DNA from: Acidobacteriota bacterium
GTDB lineage: Bacteria > Acidobacteriota > Terriglobia > Terriglobales > Acidobacteriaceae
Assembly (NCBI GenBank): GCA_013289795.1
Contig: JABCZH010000001.1
Location: forward strand, 1-64,000
Length of the DNA: 64,000 bases
Direction of reading: 5' to 3'
The notes below the pieces were generated by a model. The model was not told the origin of the DNA and did not search any database. It saw nothing but the letters and a program-made list of their open reading frames with translations. Positions 1 to 8,969 of the stretch are shown here, in pieces; the first letter of the stretch is position 1; every line of letters begins with the position of its first letter. The position numbers and the translations under genes are program-made.

Positions 1-112
1 TGGACAACACCTTGGTGATGGCCGCCGTCAACGTGGTCTTGCCATGGTCAATGTGACCAATCGTCCCGACGTTGCAGTGCGGCTTATTTCGCTCAAATTT
101 TTCTTTCGCCAT
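1..112 (-). CDS. tuf: Elongation factor Tu, N-terminal fragment cut by the window edge
   Basis: The 37 visible codons begin [20 protein letters not shown] and continue into the P-loop GHIDHGKT, which binds GTP. This is the unmistakable amino terminus of EF-Tu, the GTPase that carries aminoacyl-tRNA to the ribosome. The gene runs off the left edge on the minus strand. It follows a tRNA cluster in the same direction, the arrangement known for tufB loci. Its leader carries a TAGCT-type repeat containing AGGAG about 12 nt before the ATG, so the repeat may supply the ribosome-binding site. Confidence 0.97.
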   Translation of the reverse strand, partial: MAKEKFERNKPHCNVGTIGHIDHGKTTLTAAITKVLS

Positions 113-118
113 GTTCGC

Positions 119-148
119 TTTTAGCTCCTAGCTTTTAGCTGCTAGCTC
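119..148. repeat. TAGCT-type short tandem repeat in the tuf leader
   Basis: Two near-identical units of the form TTTTAGCTSCTAGC follow each other directly, and CTAGC palindromes recur inside them. On the minus strand the repeat lies immediately 5' of tuf and contributes the only purine-rich SD-like block (AGGAG) before the start codon. I do not recognise a named family. Confidence 0.6.
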
Positions 149-159
149 AAACCCTTGTC

Positions 160-187
160 ATTCCGAACCGCGTCAGCGGTGAGGAAT
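160..187. repeat. Imperfect hairpin with tandem GA internal loop
   Basis: ATTCC (160-164) pairs with GGAAT (183-187), and ACCGC (167-171) pairs with GCGGT (176-180) around a GTCA loop. The two stems are separated by a symmetric GA/GA internal loop, which can form sheared G-A pairs in RNA. It lies between the 110-residue ORF and tuf on the minus strand. It has no T-run on either side, so it is not a classical terminator. It resembles a dispersed genomic repeat or an mRNA processing/stability element. Confidence 0.55.
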
Positions 188-197
188 CTGCTTTGCT

Positions 198-530
198 TCA
201 GTAATACCGAAACAGCTTCTGAAACTTGGTCCGCAGCGTCGCGTCCACTTCTTCCACCTGCGACAAATAAAACTCGCGCATCTGCGCCTGGTCCGAAACC
301 GGAAGCGCGTCGTACAACTGCCGCGCCGCAATGCCTTTCTCCTCGGCTACCTGTTCCAGGATGCGTTTCGTCAGCACCGAATCCCAGTCCCGCACCCGCA
401 CGCTTTCGCGATTCACTCGCGCAAGAAACTTCTCGACCCGGTCAGGACTGAAGGCATGACTCACCGCGCTCTTCAGTTCCTCGTATTCCTTTTCCTTTTC
501 AACCTTGATCGTCGCCTGCTCAAAGCCCAT
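198..530 (-). CDS. Conserved-looking small acidic/basic helical protein, unknown function
   Basis: A 110-residue ORF with a strongly charged, mostly helical composition and no signal peptide or membrane segment. It begins MGFEQATIKVEKEKEYEELK and ends with an aromatic tail (LFRYY). It sits between tRNA-Gly and tuf on the same strand, where classical tufB loci have no gene, so it is probably co-transcribed with them. GAGG lies upstream of the ATG. I recognise no family; a role linked to translation is only a guess from position. Confidence 0.6.
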   Translation of the reverse strand: MGFEQATIKVEKEKEYEELKSAVSHAFSPDRVEKFLARVNRESVRVRDWDSVLTKRILEQVAEEKGIAARQLYDALPVSDQAQMREFYLSQVEEVDATLRTKFQKLFRYY

Positions 531-548
531 CAGGCCAGCCTCGATATC

Positions 549-623
549 TGGAGCGGGAGACGGGAATCGAACCCGCGACCAACAGCTTGGAAGGCTGTGA
601 CTCTACCACTGAGTTACTCCCGC
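549..623 (-). tRNA. tRNA-Gly (anticodon TCC)
   Basis: Read on the minus strand, the 7-bp acceptor GCGGGAG/CTCCCGC closes the molecule. The anticodon loop is CTTCCAA and a canonical GGTTCGATTCC T-arm is present. The 3' CCA is encoded (551-549). It is the last tRNA of the cluster before the 110-residue ORF and tuf. Confidence 0.97.
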
Positions 624-642
624 CCTTCCCACTCCCAAATCC

Positions 643-718
<76 letters not shown>

Positions 719-786
719 AAATTCTGTCGCACTACCCTTTACGAGCTCCCGCTTCGCTCACACCAGCTAACCGATTCAATGTCGGC

Positions 787-966
787 TCATTGCTCGAAGT
801 CATTACCCTTGCCGTGCACCAAGTCCTTGCGACGCACCCATGTCTTCACTGCGAACATCACCAAGATCGCCAGTGTTGCCAGCCGAATCCGTGGGTCGCT
901 GATGGTCATCCAGGCCAAGACTCCCAAAGCCACGAATGCCGCCAGTCCTGCGTATAAGCGATTCAC
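787..966 (-). CDS. Small two-helix membrane protein inside the tRNA cluster
   Basis: A 59-codon ORF that starts with GTG at 966 and ends with TGA at 787-789. The product (first residues NRLYAGLAAFVALGVLAW after the start) has two predicted transmembrane helices with a short SDPRIR turn, and a basic then acidic tail ending GNDFEQ. The SD-like AGGA directly follows the CCA end of tRNA-Tyr, nine bases before the GTG, so the gene fits precisely between two tRNAs. I recognise no family. The fit between tRNAs, the SD and the hydrophobic profile argue that it is real, but it is short. Confidence 0.5.
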   Translation of the reverse strand: MNRLYAGLAAFVALGVLAWMTISDPRIRLATLAILVMFAVKTWVRRKDLVHGKGNDFEQ

Positions 967-974
967 ATCATTCC

Positions 975-1063
975 TGGTGCACAGGGAAGGATTCGAACCT
1001 TCGTACCTCGCTAGGAGGGACAGATTTACAGTCTGTTGGCTTTAACCACTCACCCACCTGTGC
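975..1063 (-). tRNA. tRNA-Tyr (anticodon GTA)
   Basis: A long-variable-arm class II tRNA on the minus strand. The acceptor is GCACAGG paired with CCTGTGC, and the anticodon stem-loop carries CTGTAAA. The variable arm contains CCCTCC...GCGAGG. CCA is encoded at 977-975. It is the second tRNA in the cluster after tRNA-Thr(TGT), the same order as thrU-tyrU in E. coli. Confidence 0.96.
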
Positions 1064-1277
1064 AGAAAAATCAACTCGGTAGCCAAGTGCGATCCCACCG
1101 TCGATCCACGTCTGCGCGGAAGACAATACTGCGGCGAATAAACAAGAATAGAAAACCAGGTGCGAACAAGACTTCTGTCCGCACGCACACACACTTGGAA
1201 ATGCTTCCTTATGGAGTGCTGTTGGGAAACCTGTACGCCGCGCCGCGCAAAACGCCTGCCTTCCGCAAAACCGATCC
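1064..1277. other. Spacer between tRNA-Thr(TGT) and tRNA-Tyr; nothing recognised
   Basis: The 214 bases between two co-directional tRNAs contain no convincing ORF. The longer open frames across it run into the tRNA genes. I see no terminator-like hairpin with a T-run. It is unusually long for an intra-operon tRNA spacer. Confidence 0.5.
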
Positions 1278-1353
1278 TGGAGCTGGCGAAGGGATTTGAA
1301 CCCCTGACCCTCTGATTACAAATCAGATGCTCTACCAGCTGAGCTACGCCAGC
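1278..1353 (-). tRNA. tRNA-Thr (anticodon TGT)
   Basis: Minus-strand cloverleaf. The acceptor GCTGGCG pairs with CGCCAGC, the anticodon stem TCTGA/TCAGA surrounds TTTGTAA, the T-arm reads GGGGTTCAAATCCC, and CCA is encoded at 1280-1278. It is the promoter-proximal gene of the Thr-Tyr-Thr-Gly-tuf cluster. Confidence 0.97.
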
Positions 1354-1426
1354 AGTCAGGGACACACACCCTCGTCGGGCATATTGATCCCCTTGATCCC
1401 TTCCGCTTGTCCGGGACAACTGTAAA

Positions 1427-1454
1427 AGTTATCACAACGGCAATTTACGTGCAA
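1427..1454 (-). promoter_or_regulatory. Candidate promoter of the tRNA-tuf operon
   Basis: On the minus strand TTGCAC (1454-1449) is followed after 16 bases by ATAACT (1432-1427), about 75 bases before the first tRNA. The -35 box is good and the -10 box is weak. The 16-bp spacer matches the other promoters I find in the window. Confidence 0.35.
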
Positions 1455-1590
1455 GGAGGCGGTTTCGCTTTCTCCCGGAATCACAGACTGGCCCACCTGT
1501 TTGGTGCCATTTTGGGTGCTATGATGACCTTCTCCGGCGGGCTTGCGTGCAATTCCCGTAAGCGGTGTCTTCGCCGCCCGCCATTCTGAC

Positions 1591-2640
1591 ATGCGAATTC
1601 GACGCAGCCTTCCCATCCTCTTAGCGGTTGCCCTGGTAGCTGCGGCCGTGGCACTGATGGTTGTGCTCCGCAAGCATGCCCCTCCCGAGCCGGCCCGTCT
1701 TCTTCCTGCCGGCGACGGATTTGCCTTCATCAATCTGCAATGGATGCGGCGGGCCGATATCACTGGTGAACTGCCGCCAGTGCCACACGCTCCAGATTAC
1801 GAACGGTTCATCAACGCCACCGGCTTTCAGTTCGAACGCGATTTGGATGAAGCCGCCATCGCGGTTCACTATCCTGAATCGATCGCCACTGCCGTCCCCG
1901 GTCAACCCAACGAGGCCCGTTTCTCCGAAGTGTTCGTGGGCAAGATACAGGGAGAGCGCTTCCGCGAATACCTCAGCAATCTGTCGCGTTCGGTCGAGAC
2001 CTACCGCGCCATTGAAATTTACACCATCCCCGTCGAAGATCGCACCGTACGGGTCGCGATCCTGGGTGTGGATACAGTCGCCGCGTCCAACCACCCCGAT
2101 CCCGGCGTGATCCACGGCATTGTTGACCGCTCGCGCAAACTGGCATCTCCCTTCGGCGGTCCTGCGCTTTTGCGGCAATACTACCCGCAGGTTCCATTCG
2201 GCAGCCTTGCGTGGACCATCTTCAGGATTCAACCTAGTACCGATCGTGCGGCTTCAATTCCAACCAATCTGTCTTTTCTTTTTGCCCAGCCGGCGGTCGT
2301 GGTCGCTTCGGTCCGCTATATTCGCGCCCTGCACCTGCGCGCGGTTGCTTTCACCGGAAGTAACGAAGAAGCCCAGCATCTGACCGAACAATTGAGCACG
2401 TTTCTCAACCTGTTTCAAGCCATGGATCACGCCACTGCACCCTCCGCGACCGATGCCGACGTCAAAGCTATCTTCGATAGCTTACAAGTCGAGCAGCAAA
2501 AGGACCGTGCCCTGCTGACCGCCAGCGTGCCCGTGGGCTTCATCCGCAATGCCCTGGCCGAGGCCCCAACCGTACTGCAGCCGCCCGCTTCGCCTCCGCC
2601 GCCTCCCGCTCGGAAGCCTAAACAAAAAGCCCGACCATGA
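1591..2640 (+). CDS. Membrane-anchored protein of unknown function with proline-rich tail
   Basis: The 349-residue product starts MRIRRSLPILLAVALVAAAV, a basic then hydrophobic signal-anchor, so the bulk is probably periplasmic. I chose the ATG at 1591 because the upstream in-frame extension lacks a signal-like context. The central part is a mixed alpha/beta globular region with no motif I recognise. The end is proline-rich followed by a basic cluster (KPKQKARP). It lies next to, but in the opposite direction from, the tRNA operon, and 134 bases before the ccdA operon. Function unknown. Confidence 0.7.
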   Translation: MRIRRSLPILLAVALVAAAVALMVVLRKHAPPEPARLLPAGDGFAFINLQWMRRADITGELPPVPHAPDYERFINATGFQFERDLDEAAIAVHYPESIATAVPGQPNEARFSEVFVGKIQGERFREYLSNLSRSVETYRAIEIYTIPVEDRTVRVAILGVDTVAASNHPDPGVIHGIVDRSRKLASPFGGPALLRQYYPQVPFGSLAWTIFRIQPSTDRAASIPTNLSFLFAQPAVVVASVRYIRALHLRAVAFTGSNEEAQHLTEQLSTFLNLFQAMDHATAPSATDADVKAIFDSLQVEQQKDRALLTASVPVGFIRNALAEAPTVLQPPASPPPPPARKPKQKARP

Positions 2641-2760
2641 ACCAGCCTGTTTGAAAAAGGGCCGAGTCACCCTCGCGCGATGCGACTTTTCTGCGTGGCC
2701 AACGTCGAATCAATAAAGGGACACAACCCGTTATTCGCTCTCGTTGCGCCTCCGGAAAGG

Positions 2761-2766
2761 TAGAAT
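2761..2766 (+). promoter_or_regulatory. -10-like box next to the ccdA start (possible leaderless transcript)
   Basis: TAGAAT lies eight bases before the ATG of ccdA, so initiation 6-8 bases downstream would begin within one or two bases of the start codon. The only purine-rich stretch (GGAAAGG) is too far from the ATG to act as an SD. No good -35 box is visible. Confidence 0.35.
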
Positions 2767-2774
2767 AACTCTAA

Positions 2775-3497
2775 ATGGCAACTCTTCCGCTTCCTATTGC
2801 CGCGTTTGTGGCAGGCTTGATCTCGTTTCTCTCGCCCTGCGTCCTGCCCCTGGTGCCGGGGTATGTGTCTCTTATTTCCGGTGCAGGGGTCGAGGAGATC
2901 AAGGCGCAAGAGTCGCGGCTGTTCCGCAAGATGATGTTGAACTCCGTCAGCTTCATCCTAGGATTCAGCGTCGTGTTCATTACCCTCGGCGCCATCTCCA
3001 CCGAGGTCGGGCAGTTGCTCGCCCGCTACAAATCCAGTCTGGCTCAAGTCGCAGGCGTCGTTATTATCCTGTTCGGCTTGCACTTGACGGGGATCTTTCG
3101 CATCAACGCTCTCTACGCCGACAAGCGCTTGCACAACGTAAAAGGCGGAAGCACTCCCGGCGGAGCGTTCTTGATCGGTTTCGCCTTCGCCTTCGGCTGG
3201 ACGCCCTGTGTGGGGCCGATTCTGGCCGTGATCCTGGGGTTTGCCGCTGCCCAGGATTCCGTGACCAAGGGAATCGTCCTTCTGTCCATTTATTCCCTGG
3301 GACTGGCGGTGCCGTTCCTTTTGACCTCATTTGCAATCGAGCGTTTCCTGAAGTTCTACGGCCGATTTAAGACGTTCATGCATGGCCTCGAAGTGTTCAG
3401 CGGCGCTTTGCTAATCGCATTGGGTGTGCTTCTGGTTCTCGGACGCTTCACCATCATTTCGAATTATCTTTCTTTCTTGAATCGTTTTGCCCTGTAG
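2775..3497 (+). CDS. ccdA: Cytochrome c biogenesis protein CcdA (DsbD-beta family)
   Basis: A 240-residue six-helix inner-membrane protein that passes electrons from cytoplasmic thioredoxin to periplasmic thiol proteins. The two redox cysteines are in the expected places: Cys22 in LSPCVLPLVPGY of helix 1 and Cys145 in FGWTPCVGPIL of helix 4. The length is typical of stand-alone CcdA. It is followed after 14 bases by a TlpA-like thioredoxin and then by a DsbD-alpha-like protein. Together these three supply the parts of the fused DsbD of proteobacteria. Confidence 0.95.
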   Translation: MATLPLPIAAFVAGLISFLSPCVLPLVPGYVSLISGAGVEEIKAQESRLFRKMMLNSVSFILGFSVVFITLGAISTEVGQLLARYKSSLAQVAGVVIILFGLHLTGIFRINALYADKRLHNVKGGSTPGGAFLIGFAFAFGWTPCVGPILAVILGFAAAQDSVTKGIVLLSIYSLGLAVPFLLTSFAIERFLKFYGRFKTFMHGLEVFSGALLIALGVLLVLGRFTIISNYLSFLNRFAL

Positions 3498-3511
3498 TTG
3501 GGAGTAGACCC

Positions 3512-4063
3512 GTGAAACGTGATCCGGTTGTCATTATCGTGGTGGCCATGGTGGTTTCTCTGATGCTGGTGTTCGGGTTCAACATGACCCGTAAGACCAG
3601 GAACAATTCCGTTCCCGGCCCCCAAACCAAAGGCGACACAGCTCCCGATTTCACACTGCAATCGCTCGAGGGCAAGAGCACCCGACTGTCCGATTTTCGC
3701 GGCCAAGCCGTGTTGCTCAACTTCTGGGCCACTTGGTGCGCCCCCTGCAAGATCGAGATGCCCTGGTTCGTCGAACTACAAAAACAGTACGGACCTCAGG
3801 GCCTGCAAATTGTCGGTGTAGCCATGGACGATGCCAGCACCAAGGACATAGCCGACTTCGCCAAGGAGATGGGCGTGAATTACCCAGTCTTGCTGGGGAA
3901 GGAATCTGTCGGCGATGCCTACGGCGGAGTGCAGTTCTTGCCCGAGAACTTCTATATCGATCGCAATGGCAAGTTGACCGCGAGAGCGTTCGGCCTTAAG
4001 AGCCGCAGTGAGATTGAGGACGACATCAGGGCCATCATTGCCTCGAAGGTAACGCCGAAATAG
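3512..4063 (+). CDS. TlpA/ResA-like membrane-anchored thioredoxin
   Basis: A 183-residue protein with an N-terminal membrane anchor (about residues 6-23) and an AhpC/TSA-like thioredoxin domain. The active site is WCAPC (Cys76 and Cys79) within NFWATWCAPCKIEMP. A later cis-proline region around QFLPENFYIDRNGK completes the fold. It is expected to reduce disulphides in the periplasm with electrons from the neighbouring CcdA, for example for cytochrome c maturation. It is separated from ccdA by 14 bases and from the next gene by 29, so it is one operon. Confidence 0.92.
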   Translation: MKRDPVVIIVVAMVVSLMLVFGFNMTRKTRNNSVPGPQTKGDTAPDFTLQSLEGKSTRLSDFRGQAVLLNFWATWCAPCKIEMPWFVELQKQYGPQGLQIVGVAMDDASTKDIADFAKEMGVNYPVLLGKESVGDAYGGVQFLPENFYIDRNGKLTARAFGLKSRSEIEDDIRAIIASKVTPK

Positions 4064-4092
4064 ACATACAAAATTGGGAGGAACCCGACCGC

Positions 4093-4638
4093 ATGCTGAG
4101 CACGCTCATCAAGACGATTCTAGGCATCAGTCTCCTCTCGGTTCTCTTGCCGGCTCAGGAACCTCCCGGCAAGAAGATCCCATCCGTTACCCTGTCGCCC
4201 CCGCCCTTGGCCTCCGTCACGCGCGGCAAACCGAACACCGTGGAACTGCAATTCCATGTGTCCTCCGGGTTTCACGTTAATTCCAACAAGCCCAGCGCGG
4301 AGTACCTGATTCCCACCGTGCTGAAACTCGACGCGCCCACCGATATCGTGCTGGGCCGCATCACTTATCCTGAGGGCGAGCAGATGAGCTTTGCCTTCGC
4401 TCCCGACGAAAAGCTCAGCGTATACAGTGGAGAGTTTGATCTCGCTGTGATGGTCAGGCCGTTGGCCAGTGTGCTACCCGGCAACTATGAGTTCCACGGA
4501 CAACTGAAATACCAGGCTTGCGACAACGCCGCTTGCTACCCGCCCAAACAGCTTCCCGTTCGTTTCGTGGTGAAGGTGGTGAAGGCGCCGCCTGCGCCTA
4601 AGAAAAACCCCGCGCAGAGCCCCCACATCCACAACTGA
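4093..4638 (+). CDS. Exported DsbD N-terminal (alpha) domain-like protein
   Basis: A 181-residue protein with a signal peptide ending near LLPAQ. The mature part resembles the immunoglobulin-like alpha domain of DsbD. The cysteine pair Cys143 and Cys148 lies in YQACDNAACYPPK, matching the active-site loop of nDsbD, where two cysteines separated by four residues precede a YPP motif. It is the third gene of the ccdA operon and the likely terminal thiol shuttle. AGGA sits before the ATG. The C-terminus is proline/lysine-rich and ends in a histidine-containing tail. Confidence 0.82.
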   Translation: MLSTLIKTILGISLLSVLLPAQEPPGKKIPSVTLSPPPLASVTRGKPNTVELQFHVSSGFHVNSNKPSAEYLIPTVLKLDAPTDIVLGRITYPEGEQMSFAFAPDEKLSVYSGEFDLAVMVRPLASVLPGNYEFHGQLKYQACDNAACYPPKQLPVRFVVKVVKAPPAPKKNPAQSPHIHN

Positions 4639-4645
4639 GGGAACT

Positions 4646-6028
4646 ATGAGGACGCTTCTGTTCGCGGCACTTGCGTGCGCAGCCTGTTGGGCGCAGGTGT
4701 CCGCCCCGCCTCTGATCATCGAAAACGTGACAGTGATCGACGCCACCGGCGCGCCTCCTCAACCCCATCGCACCGTGATCGTTCAGGACGGGCACATCAA
4801 AGGGATATACAAAACGAAACGCGTTCCCAAAGGCGCGCTTCACGTCAATGGCGCGGGCAAGTTTCTTATCCCTGGGCTTTGGGATATGCACGTCCACACT
4901 GTGTTCGGAGACTGGTTCCCTCACGGCAGGGAGATTGCCCTCCCGCTCTTCATTGCCAATGGCGTGACCGGTGTGCGTGATATGGGAGGGGAACTGGATG
5001 TGCTCCAACAATGGCGCAGGGAAATTGCCGCTGGCACGTTGCTCGGCCCGCGCATGGTCATTGCCGGCCCCATGCTCGATGGTCCCACGCCGCGGTTTCC
5101 CAGCTCAATCGCCATCACAACTCCCGAGGACGGCCTCCGTGCGGTTGACGATCTCAAGCGTCACGGCGTGGATTTCATCAAACTGCAATCACTGATTCCC
5201 CGCGATGCCGTCTTCGCCATCGCTGACGAAGCTAACAAGCAACGCATCCCCTTTGTCGGTCATGTGCCCGACGCGGTCCGCGCCTCCGAAGCTTCCAATG
5301 CCGGCCAGAAGAGCTTCGAACACCTGATCGGGATCTTTGAAGGTAGCTCGCCACTCGAAGATGAATTCCTCAAGGGGCCGAAGACGGAAACCAAGTTCCT
5401 CGCGACTTTCGACCCAGCCCGTGCGTCGAAACTGTTTGCGCTGCTGGCGAAGAACCGCACCTGGCAGTGCCCCACGCTAGTCTGGGAACGCGGCGGCAAT
5501 TTGATCGATCAAACCGACTTCACGCACGATTCCAGCGCCAAGTACGTCCCCGCATTTTGGAAGGATGTCACTTGGAAGCGCTTCACTGACGAAATCAAAC
5601 AAGGATTCAGCACCGACGACTTGGCCACCCGCCAGCGCTTTGTGGCCAAAGAACTGGAAGTAGTGAAGGCGATGCACGACGCCGGAATTCCATTTCTTGC
5701 CGGAACTGATACCGCTCCCGGAGTCTACATCTTTCCCGGCTTCAGCCTGCACGAAGAATTGCAACGTTTCGTGGCTGCCGGCTTCACGCCGATGGAAGCG
5801 TTGCAAACGGCTACGCTCAATCCGGTTACATTTCTTGGAATCGCCGACCGTCTCGGCACCGTTGAAAAAGGTAAGATCGCCGACCTCGTGCTGCTCGACG
5901 CCGATCCCCTCATAGACATCCGCGATACTCAAAGGATTTTCGCCGTGATCGTCAACGGCCGCTACCTCTCCCGCGCTGATCTCGACAGACTGCTTGCGGG
6001 AGTAGAAACCGCCGCCAAGGGGAAGTGA
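4646..6028 (+). CDS. Exported amidohydrolase, imidazolonepropionase/prolidase-like
   Basis: A 460-residue metal-dependent hydrolase with a signal peptide (MRTLLFAALACAACWAQ). Amidohydrolase landmarks are present: the beta-sandwich start ENVTVIDATG, the metal-binding strand WDMHVHTVFGD, the HVPDAV histidine, the catalytic AGTDTAP near residue 353, and the C-terminal VEKGKIADLVLLDADPL. The substrate is probably a dipeptide or cyclic amide in the periplasm but cannot be set from sequence. It begins 8 bases after the DsbD-alpha gene, so it may share that transcript. Two similar enzymes lie at 26.5 and 28.4 kb. Confidence 0.88.
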   Translation: MRTLLFAALACAACWAQVSAPPLIIENVTVIDATGAPPQPHRTVIVQDGHIKGIYKTKRVPKGALHVNGAGKFLIPGLWDMHVHTVFGDWFPHGREIALPLFIANGVTGVRDMGGELDVLQQWRREIAAGTLLGPRMVIAGPMLDGPTPRFPSSIAITTPEDGLRAVDDLKRHGVDFIKLQSLIPRDAVFAIADEANKQRIPFVGHVPDAVRASEASNAGQKSFEHLIGIFEGSSPLEDEFLKGPKTETKFLATFDPARASKLFALLAKNRTWQCPTLVWERGGNLIDQTDFTHDSSAKYVPAFWKDVTWKRFTDEIKQGFSTDDLATRQRFVAKELEVVKAMHDAGIPFLAGTDTAPGVYIFPGFSLHEELQRFVAAGFTPMEALQTATLNPVTFLGIADRLGTVEKGKIADLVLLDADPLIDIRDTQRIFAVIVNGRYLSRADLDRLLAGVETAAKGK

Positions 6029-6041
6029 CTCTCGCGTCCAC

Positions 6042-6075
6042 AAAAATGCCTGCGTCCCGGTTTCGGAACGCAGGC
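6042..6075 (-). terminator. Rho-independent terminator of the secreted-protein gene
   Basis: GCCTGCGT (6048-6055) pairs with ACGCAGGC (6068-6075), extended after one mismatch by CCG/CGG. On the minus strand the hairpin is followed by ATTTTTG. It ends the minus-strand gene at 6100 and may also block read-through from the convergent amidohydrolase. Confidence 0.8.
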
Positions 6076-6099
6076 AGAAGAACTTGGCGATATCAGGAG

Positions 6100-6783
6100 C
6101 TACTGTCCCAATACTGCGTAGCCTGGCAGAAGACCGTCGCTCGCTCCCCAAACTCCGCTCTTCGAGTTATATGAGGCGAAAGGATAGGAACGCATGTCGG
6201 TGCTGTTGAACGCCCAGGCATCGAATGTGTTTACGGTAGTACTAGAGGTACTCACCACCACCCAATACTGCGTGCCCCCGGTGAGCGGTATTCCGCTGCC
6301 GCCATGTGCAACCACTAGCGTGCAGCACGAACCATAATTTGACAGATTCGTCGCATTCAGGGTAGCCAGTGCCGGCCCTGGCAGGCCACTAGCGTCTGAG
6401 TTCAGGCTGAGAGTCACTCCGTTGGTTCCGTTACCTCCGTAGCCGACGGATACTTCGATCTTCTTGGCCGTGATGTTGGCGCTGGGAGTGAAAGGTATCG
6501 CGATCCAGAAAGCTTCGCCCAGAAACGATTGCGGGCCAGAGATGGTGTATCCATAGCAGCAGAAGAACACGCCGTTCGGGTACCTGCTCAGATTGCCCGC
6601 GATGGTGGTAAGGCCGGCAGGTTCGACAAAGGGTGTGGTGTGGGATGGGCCCTGCGTGGCAATGCTCAGCCGCCCATCTTGGCTTGTAACAATTCCATGG
6701 TGGCCAGCCGCAGCCAAAGCGACAATGCCAGCCAGCGTCAGTACAGACAAAACCAGCACGATGCGAACAACGGGTTTCCTCAT
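6100..6783 (-). CDS. Secreted protein, choice-of-anchor-R-like domain
   Basis: A 227-residue protein with a clear signal peptide (MRKPVVRIVLVLSVLTLAGIVALAAAG). The mature part is rich in Gly, Ser, Thr and Asn, with a motif around GEAFWIAIPFTPSANITAKKIEVSVGYGGNG and LTGGTQYWVVVST. That pattern occurs in bacterial secreted beta-sandwich domains often annotated choice-of-anchor R. Two CC pairs (FFCCYGY and GSCCTLV) suggest disulphides. It is monocistronic, with its own strong promoter at 6898-6925 and a terminator at 6042-6075. Confidence 0.75.
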   Translation of the reverse strand: MRKPVVRIVLVLSVLTLAGIVALAAAGHHGIVTSQDGRLSIATQGPSHTTPFVEPAGLTTIAGNLSRYPNGVFFCCYGYTISGPQSFLGEAFWIAIPFTPSANITAKKIEVSVGYGGNGTNGVTLSLNSDASGLPGPALATLNATNLSNYGSCCTLVVAHGGSGIPLTGGTQYWVVVSTSSTTVNTFDAWAFNSTDMRSYPFASYNSKSGVWGASDGLLPGYAVLGQ

Positions 6784-6897
6784 TTTCTTCTCTCCGTGTT
6801 TCGGTTCGTAAGTTTCGCCTCCGCCCAGCTGAAAATCCGTCAGGGGAACAACCCTCCGCCAGAGATCCGGTCAAGCGGGTTGGACGAGATGGGCGCG

Positions 6898-6925
6898 ATT
6901 CTAACTCAGTTCCGGCGTCTGTCAA
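6898..6925 (-). promoter_or_regulatory. Strong sigma70-type promoter (TTGACA-16-TAGAAT)
   Basis: On the minus strand a perfect TTGACA (6925-6920) is followed after 16 bases by TAGAAT (6903-6898). It faces the secreted-protein gene starting at 6783, leaving a leader of about 105 nt. I cannot assign the leader to a known riboswitch class, although it is long for this genome. Confidence 0.8.
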
Positions 6926-7051
6926 GCACAATCGCCGCCCAAATCCGGCTTTGGACGGGCTTTTTGCCGGGGAGGCACCCCCGATGATACCTACCGGAAT
7001 GAGGGCTGACGACTGACGATCTGGCCGCCAAAAGCTCGTGTCTCTTGGCGA

Positions 7052-8779
<1,728 letters not shown>

Positions 8780-8839
8780 GCTTGGTTTTCATTCTATAAC
8801 CACTTCCGAAAGGTGTGTCATCTCACCATCCACCGGGTT

Positions 8840-8885
8840 CCTCTGCGCACTCCGCGGATGTTCTCTGCGGCTCTGCGATTTAAGG
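8840..8885. repeat. Interspersed MTCYGYG repeat, CTCTGCG variant
   Basis: Units CTCTGCG, CTCCGCGG, CTCTGCGG and CTCTGCG followed by ATTTAAGG lie between the glnS start and the beta-helix gene. It is a four-unit member of the family seen at about fifteen gene boundaries in this window. Confidence 0.6.
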
Positions 8886-8969
8886 TTTTGCGTTTCCGAC
8901 ATCCGCTTTGACCTCACCCACCCCTCAGCATAGAATTCGCTTGCAATCGCTCAGTCCACCGGAGGTTCA

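Noticed and set aside
968-1192. 74-codon open frame across tRNA-Tyr
   Set aside because: It runs through a complete tRNA gene on the same strand, so it cannot be a real protein.
7000-7051. Terminator downstream of glnS from CGCCAA and TTGGCG
   Set aside because: The 6-bp stem has a 13-base loop and no T-run on the glnS strand.
8840-8885. CRISPR array
   Set aside because: The tandem units are only 7 bases with 2-3 base separators and are not regular long repeats with spacers. No cas genes are present.
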